Notes: generated by a model not told the origin, from the letters alone. Positions 52,745-60,858 are shown, counted from the stretch's first letter. The stretch is DNA of 64,000 nucleotides from Lachnospiraceae bacterium JC7 (GCA_000513555.1 ALYD01000015.1:19737-83736), one strand, 5' to 3'. Numbers and translations are program-made.

Positions 52745-53460
52745 GCTATCTCCTCCATCATGAATATAGGTCCGTCCTTGCAGACTCTCTTGAAGCCTGT
52801 CTTTGTCTTCTTGCTGCATCCCATACAGGCTCCGAAACCGCAGCCCATTCTTGCTTCAAAGCTGAACTGACCGTCTTTTACCACATTGTAAACAGCCTTA
52901 AGCATAGGCTCAGGTCCGCAGCAAAGAGCATAATCATGATCCCCTATTATGTCTGTAACAAATCCCTTTGCTCCATAGCTTCCGTCCACGGTGGCCACAT
53001 TTACCGGTACACCCAGGGCCTTGAACTCTGCCTCATAGAAAACATCGTCCTTTGTATTGAATCCAAGTGCCACATAGGGTGTGATTCCTATCTTCTTAAG
53101 CTCCTTTGCAAGGGCATACATTGGAGGAACTCCCACTCCGCCACCTGCGATGACCGGGTTCTTCGGAATCTTCTTAAGATCATAGCCGTTTCCGAGACCT
53201 GTGAGAGCGCTAATATAATCCCCCGGTTCCATGTAACTGAGATCCTCAGTTCCTTCTCCCACAACCTTATAGATAAGTGTTAGCCTGTTCTCTGACCAGT
53301 CACAAACGGATATGGGGCGTCTCAGATATCTGCCCGGAATGGAAATCTCCACAAACTGTCCCGGCCTTTTGATATCACTTGTATCACCGTCCAATGTCAT
53401 CTTGAAGATGTCCCCTGTCAGAGGTTCATTGGTCAGTATCTTGAACTCAACATCTTTCAT
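52738..53460 (-). CDS. pyrK: Dihydroorotate dehydrogenase electron-transfer subunit
   Basis: FAD and [2Fe-2S] protein of 240 residues that couples PyrD to NAD. The flavin site is YLRRPISVCD and the nucleotide site GGGVGVPPMYALAKEL. The cluster ligands are C207, C212, C215 and C227 (CX4CX2CX11C). It is the first structural gene of the pyr operon. An AGGAGA ribosome site lies directly downstream of the leader terminator at 53493-53541, so its expression depends on read-through of that terminator. Confidence 0.95.
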   Translation of the reverse strand: MKDVEFKILTNEPLTGDIFKMTLDGDTSDIKRPGQFVEISIPGRYLRRPISVCDWSENRLTLIYKVVGEGTEDLSYMEPGDYISALTGLGNGYDLKKIPKNPVIAGGGVGVPPMYALAKELKKIGITPYVALGFNTKDDVFYEAEFKALGVPVNVATVDGSYGAKGFVTDIIGDHDYALCCGPEPMLKAVYNVVKDGQFSFEARMGCGFGACMGCSKKTKTGFKRVCKDGPIFMMEEIAW

Positions 53461-53492
53461 TTAAATCTCCTGACTTTTCCTTTTTTGGGCAT

Positions 53493-53541
53493 AAAAAAAC
53501 CAGCCTCAAACAAATGTAAAATACACATTTGTTAAGTCTGG
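53493..53541 (-). terminator. Leader terminator (attenuator) of the pyr operon
   Basis: Read on the minus strand, an inner 9-bp stem (complement of ACATTTGTT 53525-53533 with that of AACAAATGT 53509-53517) is capped outside by a CCAG/CTGG pair (53538-53541 with 53500-53503) and followed at once by seven T (53493-53499). It lies between the promoter and pyrK, about 33 bases before the pyrK start codon. The leader ORF runs into its 3' arm. Confidence 0.85.
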
Positions 53542-53703
53542 AATATTAAACAAACCGTTCATGTCATAAACGGCAGCCTTACGATTTGCAATTATAAAAT
53601 TTCTGAACCATAAAAACGGGATAGGAAATGCAGAAATGAAAATACCTCGGCCCTTTAAGCCACAGCCTTTCATATCAAGTGCATTTTTAATAAGAGTGAA
53701 CAT
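53506..53703 (-). CDS. Putative pyr leader peptide, 65 residues
   Basis: Open frame starting MFTLIKNALDMKGCGLKG, with a near-perfect AGGAGGA ribosome site 4-5 bases before the ATG at 53703. Its stop codon (53506-53508) falls inside the 3' arm of the leader terminator. The central codons come from a pyrimidine-rich, U-rich stretch encoding Phe/Ile/Pro/Leu (FISAFPIPFLWFRNF). The layout resembles the E. coli pyrBI leader, whose peptide also overlaps a terminator and has U-rich Phe codons. I infer a regulatory leader rather than a functional protein; no known family is seen. An in-frame extension to 53787 exists but lacks a ribosome site. Confidence 0.65.
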   Translation of the reverse strand: MFTLIKNALDMKGCGLKGRGIFISAFPIPFLWFRNFIIANRKAAVYDMNGLFNIPDLTNVYFTFV

Positions 53704-53740
53704 ATATCCTCCTACAAGTGCCGTCTTCAAGTTCCGAGAT

Positions 53741-53769
53741 AATATAGCACATGGTGTTGAATCATGCAA
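53741..53769 (-). promoter_or_regulatory. pyr operon promoter
   Basis: On the minus strand TTGCAT (53764-53769), 17 bases, TATATT (53741-53746) preceded by TGC, an extended -10. This places the start near 53734 and the leader ORF about 30 bases into the transcript. Confidence 0.6.
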
Positions 53770-53919
53770 GTGTGAAAAATGATTCACTTGGCCGTACCCA
53801 CCTGCGTTCCGCTAGGGTTCATCCTGGTTCTGATAACCAGGATGAATTTTGCTTTGCAAAACAGTTTTTCTTACGAAAAACTGCCATATCGTTCCGGAGT
53901 TTTGCTGAAGCAAAACTCC
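53758..53919. repeat. Cluster of five perfect hairpins
   Basis: In 162 bases: TGAATCAT/ATGATTCA (53758-53765 with 53779-53786, overlapping CAAGTG/CACTTG 53767-53790); TTCATCCTGGTT/AACCAGGATGAA (53818-53829 with 53835-53846); TTTTGC/GCAAAA (53847-53852 with 53856-53861); CAGTTTTTC/GAAAAACTG (53862-53870 with 53875-53883); GGAGTTTTGC/GCAAAACTCC (53896-53905 with 53910-53919). The last follows the hicB-like stop immediately. The first overlaps the -35 of the pyr promoter. Probably an intergenic palindromic repeat rather than a protein-coding stretch. Confidence 0.7.
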
Positions 53920-53920
53920 T

Positions 53921-54193
53921 TCACTCGTCCCAGCCTTCTCGTGGCATGATGATCATCATTTCCACGAAACGCTCATCCTTATCGAGAATTATATCGTCCT
54001 TATGTGTAACTGCGGGAAGATCGTTCGTATCAGCCAGCTCCAGCTGTATCCAGTCGATGGCATTGGCTCTTGCATCCGCAAGGGCTTCCTCCTCTGTCGG
54101 ACCCTCGCCATAGCACTGGTCAAGATCGAAATAATCCACTCTGTAGTTTCCATCTGATTTCTTCTTTATCTTTGCAGGGTAATAAAATGTCAT
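53921..54193 (-). CDS. HicB-like antitoxin-family protein, solitary
   Basis: The 90-residue product has the partial-RNase-H-fold pattern of HicB proteins: YYPAKIKKKSDGNYRVDYFD, then GEGPTEEEALADARANAIDW. No DNA-binding tail is obvious, and no hicA-sized gene with a dsRBD-like sequence lies on either side, so it appears orphaned or is an accessory member of the HicB-like superfamily. It lies 8 bases downstream of an AraC regulator gene on the same strand and probably shares its transcript. Confidence 0.8.
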   Translation of the reverse strand: MTFYYPAKIKKKSDGNYRVDYFDLDQCYGEGPTEEEALADARANAIDWIQLELADTNDLPAVTHKDDIILDKDERFVEMMIIMPREGWDE

Positions 54194-54201
54194 ACCTAAA
54201 T

Positions 54202-55089
54202 TTAATCCTCCTTGCCAAACTGTTTACGGAACTTATGGGGTGTCTCACCTGTCACGGAACGGAATATCTTGATGAAATTTCCGATGTTATGGAAACCACA
54301 TTCCTCTGCTATCTCATATACATGAGTATCAGTGTCCCTGAGAAGCTTTGAGGCCTGCTCAACCCTGTATCTGTTAATATAATCCAGGGGTGAAACACCG
54401 GTTACACTTCCGAAAAATCTTATAAAATACTGCTCATTAAGTCCTGTCAGCTCAGACAGATTACGAATATACAGCTTTTCTCTGTAATGCTCACGTATGT
54501 AATTTATGGAATCTTTGATAGCTCTAACCTGCTTCTCGGCATCCACATCTTCCTTGTCCTGAACCATACCGAAGGAATCAATAAGTGCAATAATGTGAAG
54601 AAGATCCGCCTTCACCATAAGCTGGTCGGAAACAGACTCCAGCACAAACTTCCGCACACTCACAGTATCTGTAGTTCCTTTTGTTCCAAACTCACGATAT
54701 CTACGAACCATATCATTGAAAGATCTCAGGATCTGGAGGAACCCAAAATCAGATACGGTTATAAATTCGGAGAATTTTATAGTACCGTTCTTTAATGGAT
54801 ATAGCAAGGCTTCATTCACAGGATCTGTTTCTTTCTGAAAACAAAGTTCATTGAGATCCAATTTGATGGAATACTCAACTCCCTTTTCATCCAGCGATTC
54901 AAGTTTACGGATAACTCCTGCATTTACTATACAGAAACACTCATCTGTGATGTCATATTCTTTAAGATTGAGCATAAGTTTATAATGCCCGTTTTTAAAA
55001 TAAATAATCTCAGGCTCATCATGCCAGTCCAGACCTACGTCCAGCTTTTCTTCCCGGCTGTTGAGGGACTCATAGAGTATTGCTGCCAT
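54202..55089 (-). CDS. AraC family transcriptional regulator
   Basis: Regulator of 295 residues. Residues 1-180 form a cupin-like sensing part; the C-terminal about 100 residues carry two HTH units (LYIRNLSELTGLNEQYFIRF and VYEIAEECGFHNIGNFIKIF), the normal AraC/XylS DNA-binding domain. GGAG five bases before the ATG at 55089 sets the start; a GTG three bases earlier is possible. It is divergent from coaX and upstream of the HicB-like gene. Target unknown. Confidence 0.9.
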   Translation of the reverse strand: MAAILYESLNSREEKLDVGLDWHDEPEIIYFKNGHYKLMLNLKEYDITDECFCIVNAGVIRKLESLDEKGVEYSIKLDLNELCFQKETDPVNEALLYPLKNGTIKFSEFITVSDFGFLQILRSFNDMVRRYREFGTKGTTDTVSVRKFVLESVSDQLMVKADLLHIIALIDSFGMVQDKEDVDAEKQVRAIKDSINYIREHYREKLYIRNLSELTGLNEQYFIRFFGSVTGVSPLDYINRYRVEQASKLLRDTDTHVYEIAEECGFHNIGNFIKIFRSVTGETPHKFRKQFGKED

Positions 55090-55292
55090 CACTTCTCCAC
55101 TTCAAAAAACAATAAACAAAAGCATGAGTGCATCCACACTCACCTCGTAATGAACATTCTTATATTTAAAAATATAAATTCACCAATACAATTATACTGA
55201 TGTCATGATAGCATAATTTTTATTTACCTTCAAACCTTATTCCGTGGCTTAAATCTTACAAAAATCATTTTATTGTAAATTTGCATATTCTT

Positions 55293-55321
55293 TTGCAATG
55301 TACCCCATGTTGCGTTATATT
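55293..55321 (+). promoter_or_regulatory. coaX promoter
   Basis: TTGCAA (55293-55298), 17 bases, TATATT (55316-55321), 38 bases before the coaX start. Confidence 0.65.
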
Positions 55322-55359
55322 CTTATTATGTTTTTTTATAATGTTTTTTGGGGGAATTT

Positions 55360-56145
55360 ATGATTTTAGCTGTAGATTGCGGCAATACACACACAAAAAT
55401 TGGATGTATCGATAACGGAAAGGTCATCGATCCCGTTATTCGTCTTGAGACTAATCGAAAAAAGACTATGTACGAATATGCATCGGACATTGACCGTATC
55501 CTGAGTCTCACACATCTCAAGGACACTCCTGTAGACGGTGTTATCATTTCCTGTGTTGTTCCGCCTCTTGCAGATGTGCTTTCCGGAGCACTTAAACTTG
55601 TGACAGGAAAGAATGCCATTCTTGTAGGTGCCGGAGTCAAGTCAGGTATCCGTATTCAGATCGATGATCCCGGAACCATAGCCTCAAATCTGGTATGCGC
55701 CGCCGTAGGTGCCAAACATCTGTATGAACTCCCAGCCATAATCATCAACATGGGTACGGCCACAACCATTACAGTTGTGAATGGAGAAGGCACATATATA
55801 GGTGGAGTTATCATGCCGGGAATCATGCTCTCCATGGATGCCCTCACATCAGGAACATCCCTTCTTCCGTCCATCGATGTGGCAGCTCCGAAAAAGATAA
55901 TCTGCACACAAACCATGGATGCCATGAAGGCCGGTATCATATACGGCTCTGCAGGGGCTTTGGATGGTATATTGGACAGATTCACAAAGGAGCTTAACTA
56001 CTCTTCCCCTACCATCATCGCAACCGGAGGCATGGCTCACGTCATAACAAAGTACACAAATCACAGGATCATCCTTGACGAGGATCTTCTTCTTAAAGGG
56101 CTCTGGTACATCTGGTGCCTGAATCAGGATAAAAGAAAAAAATGA
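55360..56145 (+). CDS. coaX: Type III pantothenate kinase
   Basis: First enzyme of CoA synthesis, of the ASKHA fold, with 261 residues. The phosphate-1 motif is LAVDCGNTHTKIG at the N-terminus, and INMGTATTITVVNGEGTYIGG with PGIMLSMDAL are the further conserved segments. Type III enzymes are not feedback-inhibited by CoA. GGGGG before the ATG at 55360 gives the start; an in-frame codon 12 bases upstream is less likely. Monocistronic, convergent with tgt. Confidence 0.95.
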   Translation: MILAVDCGNTHTKIGCIDNGKVIDPVIRLETNRKKTMYEYASDIDRILSLTHLKDTPVDGVIISCVVPPLADVLSGALKLVTGKNAILVGAGVKSGIRIQIDDPGTIASNLVCAAVGAKHLYELPAIIINMGTATTITVVNGEGTYIGGVIMPGIMLSMDALTSGTSLLPSIDVAAPKKIICTQTMDAMKAGIIYGSAGALDGILDRFTKELNYSSPTIIATGGMAHVITKYTNHRIILDEDLLLKGLWYIWCLNQDKRKK

Positions 56146-56184
56146 TTCGCCATACATATTTCTAACAGGGCTTCGAATCGAAAA

Positions 56185-56230
56185 AACGGATACTATATAA
56201 GGCACCGCCCTATATAGTATCCGTTAATTT
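56185..56230. terminator. Bidirectional terminator between coaX and tgt
   Basis: AACGGATACTATATA (56185-56199) pairs perfectly with TATATAGTATCCGTT (56211-56225). T-runs follow on both strands. Confidence 0.92.
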
Positions 56231-56257
56231 TTTATGCATTATATAATGCCTATATCT

Positions 56258-57439
56258 TTACTCTTCACCTCTGTCGTAGGTTCCAAGATCGTAAAGAGCT
56301 TTGGTCTTCCACTCATCCCAGTTTTCACCGCGGATGGCAACGCGGATCTCTTCTGTAAGGTGATTATAGAAATAAAGATTGTGGAGTACGCACATACGCA
56401 TTCCGAGCATTTCCTTTGCCTTCAGGAGGTGACGTATATATGCTCTGCTGTATCCTCCGGAATATGTTCCGTCGGATCTCTTCTGTCCTGCGCAGACAGG
56501 GCACAGGCAACCCTCTTCTATAGGTCTTTCATCGAGTTCATACTTCTGATTGAAAAGATTGATCTTTCCCTTGTGAGTATAGACATGTCCATGTCTTCCG
56601 TTTCTTGACGGGTAAACACAATCAAAGAAATCTATACCTCTGTCAACTGCTTCGATTATATTGGCAGGAGTTCCTACACCCATAAGGTATGTAGGTTTGT
56701 TCTTCGGAAGATGCGGTACCACTTCGTCAAGAACATGATACATCTGTTCATGTGTCTCTCCTACAGCAAGACCTCCTACAGCGTATCCGTCCAGATCCAT
56801 TTTGCTGATGGTCTCGGCATGCTGGATACGAATATCATCGAACACTCCGCCCTGATTTATTCCGAACAGAAGCTGCTCTTTATTCACTGTATCAGGAAGA
56901 CTGTTAAGTCTTGCCATTTCTTTTTTACATCTCTCAAGCCATCTCGTGGTTCTCTCTACTGAAGGAACTATATACTGACGGTCAGCAAGCGCAGGAGGAC
57001 ATTCATCAAAAGCCATGGCGATGGTCGATCCTAGATTTGACTGGATCTGCATAGACTCCTCCGGTCCCATAAAGATCTTTCTTCCATCGATGTGACTATG
57101 GAAGTAAACTCCCTCTTCCTTTATCTTACGTCCTGTACCCGCAAGAGAAAACACCTGGAATCCGCCTGAGTCTGTAAGGATCGGTCTATCCCAGTTCATG
57201 AATTTATGAAGTCCGCCGAACTTCTTGATGAGGGGATCTCCTGTTCTTACATGAAGGTGATAAGTATTGGATAATTCCACCTGTGTGCCAATATTTCTGA
57301 GATCGTCTGTTGACACTCCGCCCTTAATGGCAGCAACTGTACCTACATTCATAAATACAGGTGTCTCGATGGTACCATGTACGGTCTCCATATGTGCCGA
57401 CTTGGCACGACCGCTGGTCTTTACAATTTCATATTTCAT
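56258..57439 (-). CDS. tgt: tRNA-guanine transglycosylase (queuine/preQ1)
   Basis: Exchanges G34 of Asn, Asp, His and Tyr tRNAs for preQ1. The 393-residue product has both catalytic aspartates (DSGGFQVFSL and FDCVYPSRNGRHGH) and the zinc site CLCPVCAG with a distant His (MCVLHN). MKYEIVKTS at 57439 is preceded by GAGGT, so the upstream start at 57469 is not used. The transglycosylase needs preQ1 genes, none of which are in the window. The upstream region to secDF holds a palindromic element. Confidence 0.95.
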   Translation of the reverse strand: MKYEIVKTSGRAKSAHMETVHGTIETPVFMNVGTVAAIKGGVSTDDLRNIGTQVELSNTYHLHVRTGDPLIKKFGGLHKFMNWDRPILTDSGGFQVFSLAGTGRKIKEEGVYFHSHIDGRKIFMGPEESMQIQSNLGSTIAMAFDECPPALADRQYIVPSVERTTRWLERCKKEMARLNSLPDTVNKEQLLFGINQGGVFDDIRIQHAETISKMDLDGYAVGGLAVGETHEQMYHVLDEVVPHLPKNKPTYLMGVGTPANIIEAVDRGIDFFDCVYPSRNGRHGHVYTHKGKINLFNQKYELDERPIEEGCLCPVCAGQKRSDGTYSGGYSRAYIRHLLKAKEMLGMRMCVLHNLYFYNHLTEEIRVAIRGENWDEWKTKALYDLGTYDRGEE

Positions 57440-57511
57440 TCTCTGAACCTCTATTTCTTGATTCAACAATAAAGCTTACCGGGAAAGCAGCCCGGAGCCT
57501 TAGATAAAAAC

Positions 57512-57670
57512 ATAAGTCCTACGCATTGCTTCGCATACGCTTTCGCAATGCTACAGAAATCTCGAATTCGCGCTATCGCGCTACTTCTCGATTTCTGTTG
57601 TCGTGCCAAATGGCGATGAATCCTTACAAGCAAGCTTGACGAATTCATCGCCGCTTGGCACAGGACTTAT
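57512..57670. repeat. Palindromic multi-branch element (159 bases)
   Basis: A closing stem ATAAGTCCT (57512-57520) / AGGACTTAT (57662-57670) encloses three further perfect or nearly perfect hairpins: GCATTGC/GCAATGC (57523-57529 with 57545-57551); ACAGAAATC/GATTTCTGT (57553-57561 with 57590-57598), whose loop contains repeated CGCGCTAT-type units; and TGCCAA + GGCGATGAAT with ATTCATCGCC + TTGGCA (57604-57659). The whole can fold as a cloverleaf-like structure on either strand. It lies between the secDF terminator and tgt. No known RNA family is recognised; it could be a miniature mobile or intergenic repeat. Confidence 0.7.
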
Positions 57671-57675
57671 ACACT

Positions 57676-57706
57676 AAAAAAGACCGACTCCTAAGAGTCG
57701 GTCTCT
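57676..57706 (-). terminator. secDF terminator
   Basis: AGACCGACTC (57681-57690) pairs with GAGTCGGTCT (57695-57704) around a CTAA loop. On the minus strand the tail is TTTTTTAG. Confidence 0.9.
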
Positions 57707-57762
57707 AATTTATAAAAATATTCCAATTCCGTCAAGTCCAAAGACCTGTACGAATTTTTCAA

Positions 57763-59952
57763 TTAATTGTTGGCCGCCTTCTTTGCTGTCTTGGCCTCAG
57801 CCTTTGCAGCCTTTTCCTTTGCGAGCTTATCTGTTCTTCTCTTCTTTGCCCAGTTTGTAAGGTCGAACCAGAGCGGACCGGCAATAGTGATTGAAGACCA
57901 TGCACCGGCAGCGATACCGACCATAAGAGGCAGTGTGAAGTCACGGATTGAAGATACACCGAGGATGTAAAGCACGATTACCATGATGAAGGTTGTAAGT
58001 GATGTATTGATGGAACGTGTAAGTGTCTGTGAAATAGCAGTATTTACACATGCTCCGAAATCCTTCTTCATCTCCGGATCTGCGAGATTCTCACGGATAC
58101 GGTCAAATACTACGATAGTAGCATTGATAGAGTAACCTACGATGGTAAGGATACAAGCGATGAAGGTAGAACCGACAGCCCACTTAAGTCCTGCATAGAA
58201 AGCTACTGTAACAAGTACATCATGTGTAAGTGCAAGAACTGATGCTGACGCAAACTTGATATCCTTGAATCGGATCCAGATATAGATCAGCATGCAGATA
58301 ATAGCGATAACAAATGCCCATACTGCATCGATCTTCATTTCTCTTGAAACCGCACCGGAAATGTTCTCTGTTGTGATCTTGTTCTCATCAACGGAGAATG
58401 TATCAACGAGATCCTTATAAAGCTTTGTACGCTCTTCTGTTGTAAGAGTTCTTGTCTTGATGATGACCTCATTGGTTCCTGAAACCTTTGATGCCATTAC
58501 AGAAGCATCTCCGCCTGTTACATCCTTGAATATAGGAGAAACCTTTGCATCGATCTCTTCAAGAGAAAGATCCTCATTGAAAGTAACGTTAGTTGATGAA
58601 CCGCCCTGGAAATCAAGATCGTAGTTGAAGAGATTTCCGAGAGAAGCCTTGTTCATTCCGAGGAATACAAAACCTGCAAGGATAACTATAGCTGATACTG
58701 TGTAAGCGATCTTACGGAACTTGATAAAATCAATTACCTTGATCTCCTTACGTACTCCATAGAGCTTAGGGCTTGTTGCACCAAACTGTACAAAGCACCA
58801 GAGAAGTCCACGTGTAACGAAAAGCGCTGTAATAAGAGAAATAACGATACCGATAGCAAGAGTTGTTGCAAATCCCTTGACAGTACCTGAACCTCTGAGA
58901 TAAAGCACAGCTGCAGCAATAAGTGTTGTGATGTTACCATCGAGGATCGCAGAAAGGGCCTTGCTGTATCCGGCCTTGATAGAACCCTCTACACTGTTTC
59001 CGAGACCAAGCTCTTCCTTGATACGTGTGAATATGATGACATTGGCATCAACCGCCATACCGATAGAAAGAATGATACCTGCGATACCCGGAAGTGTAAG
59101 TGTAACTTCAAATGCCTGAAGGATAACAAGCTCAAGACCTGTATACATGATAAGAGCAAGTGAAGCTGTAAATCCCGGAAGGAGATATACGAGTACCATG
59201 AAAAGCATCACAAGTCCGAGTCCGATAGCACCGGCCTTGAGAGATGTTGAGATAGCCTCCTGACCGAGTGTAGCACCGATAACATTGGATCTTAATTCTG
59301 TAAGCTGTACAGGAAGTGCACCTATACGGATGGTTGAAGCGATTCTTGTAGCCTCTTCGTAATCAGTAAGACCTGTGATAGATGCCTGTCCGCCTGAGAT
59401 AGCCTCCTGAACTGTAGGAGCTGAAATAACACTGTCATTATAGATAATGAAAAGCGGATTTCCTACATTGGCAGCTGTTGCATCAGCGAACTTTGTTGCT
59501 CCGGCTTCGTTGAATGTAAGCTGAATAATGTACTCATTCTTACCGTTGTTGTTTGTCATACCTGCAGTTGCATTCTTTACATCATCACCTGTGAGAAGAA
59601 TGTTTCCGCTAATGTCAGCGAACTGAAGTGTACCCGGCTCACCAAGCTCGGCAAGAATCTCGTTTGCATCTGTTGCACCCGGGATATCAATGTTTATACG
59701 GTTGTTGCCCTCCTGGTAAACCTGTGCCTCGGTTGAATAGCCCTGTGCCTTCAGCTGAAGCTTGTAAATTGTATCGGACATCTGTTCCGATGTTGGGTTA
59801 GGATCAACTGTCTGATATGTGATAGAAACACCACCGTTCAGATCGAGACCCAGTTTAATGTCTCCTGCGCCATTCACTCCCAAAAAACAGAAACCGGCTG
59901 TGATCGCCAGAATCAGGAGTAGTGTGAGCGCTCCCTTTAGCTTGTTGTTCAT
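57763..59952 (-). CDS. secDF: Protein-export membrane protein SecD-SecF fusion
   Basis: Proton-motive-force-driven accessory subunit of the Sec translocase. The 729 residues join SecD (about 1-390) and SecF (about 410-705) in one chain. Marks of SecD are LGLDLNGGVSI at the first P1 segment and GMAVDANVIIFTRIKEEL; marks of SecF are DFQGGSSTNVTF and GYSINATIVVFDRIREN. About twelve helices are visible. The tail is Lys/Ala-rich and cytoplasmic. A near-consensus promoter lies upstream and a terminator downstream, so it is one gene. Confidence 0.96.
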   Translation of the reverse strand: MNNKLKGALTLLLILAITAGFCFLGVNGAGDIKLGLDLNGGVSITYQTVDPNPTSEQMSDTIYKLQLKAQGYSTEAQVYQEGNNRINIDIPGATDANEILAELGEPGTLQFADISGNILLTGDDVKNATAGMTNNNGKNEYIIQLTFNEAGATKFADATAANVGNPLFIIYNDSVISAPTVQEAISGGQASITGLTDYEEATRIASTIRIGALPVQLTELRSNVIGATLGQEAISTSLKAGAIGLGLVMLFMVLVYLLPGFTASLALIMYTGLELVILQAFEVTLTLPGIAGIILSIGMAVDANVIIFTRIKEELGLGNSVEGSIKAGYSKALSAILDGNITTLIAAAVLYLRGSGTVKGFATTLAIGIVISLITALFVTRGLLWCFVQFGATSPKLYGVRKEIKVIDFIKFRKIAYTVSAIVILAGFVFLGMNKASLGNLFNYDLDFQGGSSTNVTFNEDLSLEEIDAKVSPIFKDVTGGDASVMASKVSGTNEVIIKTRTLTTEERTKLYKDLVDTFSVDENKITTENISGAVSREMKIDAVWAFVIAIICMLIYIWIRFKDIKFASASVLALTHDVLVTVAFYAGLKWAVGSTFIACILTIVGYSINATIVVFDRIRENLADPEMKKDFGACVNTAISQTLTRSINTSLTTFIMVIVLYILGVSSIRDFTLPLMVGIAAGAWSSITIAGPLWFDLTNWAKKRRTDKLAKEKAAKAEAKTAKKAANN

Positions 59953-60032
59953 TGGAATATCTTCCTTTTTGTAAAAATTTACCGTTGCTCTAACGAAAAA
60001 ACTGTCATTTTTCTACGTCAACAGCAAACGAT

Positions 60033-60061
60033 ATTATAACAAAACTGCTTGTTTCTGACAA
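60033..60061 (-). promoter_or_regulatory. secDF promoter
   Basis: On the minus strand TTGTCA (60056-60061), 17 bases, TATAAT (60033-60038) preceded by TGT. Together with the lspA terminator it accounts for the 59953-60267 gap; 60062-60186 shows nothing else. Confidence 0.75.
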
Positions 60062-60189
60062 GAAATTAATCAGAACGGGGGAATCCTCCGCTATCCCGGG
60101 ACAAAGAAAAACATTCTCTTATGGTCAAATATTGAGTTACTAGCAACACTCTCTTTCCTTTTCGTGTTCTCCAGTCTGATGAAACAATA

Positions 60190-60216
60190 AAAAAGTGTGA
60201 TCCCCGGGGATCACAC
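60190..60216 (-). terminator. lspA terminator
   Basis: GTGTGATCCCC (60195-60205) and GGGGATCACAC (60206-60216) form a perfect 22-base palindrome. On the minus strand the tail TTTTTATTG is U-rich. Confidence 0.85.
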
Positions 60217-60267
60217 CTTATAATTTGCTTTTTCAGTTTTCTAACATCTCCGGACACCGGTCCTGTC

Positions 60268-60795
60268 TCAATCATCCTTACCGAAAAGAGAAGCCAAAGC
60301 ATAAATGATTCCGCCCACATAGATGGCAATGTCTCCAATATTCACTATAAGTGTCTTAAGTCCGCTCACCTGAATATTGAGATAATCTGTGACCTCGCCA
60401 TTTACGACACGGTCCAAAACATTGGACAATGCGCCCCCGATCACTATGGCGATACCAAGCTTCCTGAGTTTATATTGCTTCGGATAGAAGCTGGTAAGAT
60501 ACTGCAGTCCTCCGGTCAGAAATCCCACTGCCGCAACAGAGCTCAACTTTACAAGCTCCGGATACTTGCCCAGATGTCCTCTGGAAAAACCGGGATTATG
60601 TGCTCTCATGATCTTTACATATCCTTTGGAATGAGGCATCTCTCTCGGAAAGTTAGACTCCGGCTCAGTATCTATGGAACTCTTCACCATCTGATCCACG
60701 GCGCATATTATGCCCGCAAAGCCGAGAAGGTGAATAAATTCACTGCTTAGATCCCAAAAAAAGTGAGTCGTTCTAAGATTTTTTAATACTCCCAT
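60268..60795 (-). CDS. lspA: Signal peptidase II (lipoprotein signal peptidase), divergent
   Basis: Aspartic membrane peptidase that trims lipoprotein signal peptides after lipidation. The product has 175 residues and four hydrophobic segments. Catalytic-type aspartates occur in GGALSNVLDRVVNGEVTDYL and VNIGDIAIYVGG. The usual NxGAAFG loop is replaced by HNPGFSRG, so this is a divergent LspA. GGAGGGG precedes the ATG. It starts 63 bases after the MocR-like gene and has a candidate promoter at that gene's end. LivK is a visible lipoprotein client. Confidence 0.8.
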   Translation of the reverse strand: MGVLKNLRTTHFFWDLSSEFIHLLGFAGIICAVDQMVKSSIDTEPESNFPREMPHSKGYVKIMRAHNPGFSRGHLGKYPELVKLSSVAAVGFLTGGLQYLTSFYPKQYKLRKLGIAIVIGGALSNVLDRVVNGEVTDYLNIQVSGLKTLIVNIGDIAIYVGGIIYALASLFGKDD

Positions 60796-60848
60796 TTTCC
60801 CCTCCGTACTCTTTAAGCCCTTTAATAAGTCTGTATTTTATCATTACG

Positions 60849-60857
60849 AGTATAGCA
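60849..60857 (-). promoter_or_regulatory. lspA extended -10 promoter
   Basis: On the minus strand TGCTATACT (complement of 60849-60857), an extended -10, just behind the stop codon of the upstream regulator gene. No strong -35. Confidence 0.45.
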
Positions 60858-60858
60858 C

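Noticed and set aside
53704..53787. Longer 93-codon version of the pyr leader frame
   Set aside because: The upstream codons have no ribosome site and overlap the promoter; the ATG at 53703 has AGGAGGA in position.
55150..55185. AT-rich palindrome TTATATTT/AAATATAA-like between AraC and coaX as an operator
   Set aside because: In such an AT-rich stretch this symmetry is easily due to chance; no second copy supports it.
57553..57598. Second terminator for tgt or secDF within the palindromic element
   Set aside because: None of its hairpins is followed by a T-run on either strand, and secDF already has a strong terminator at 57676-57706.
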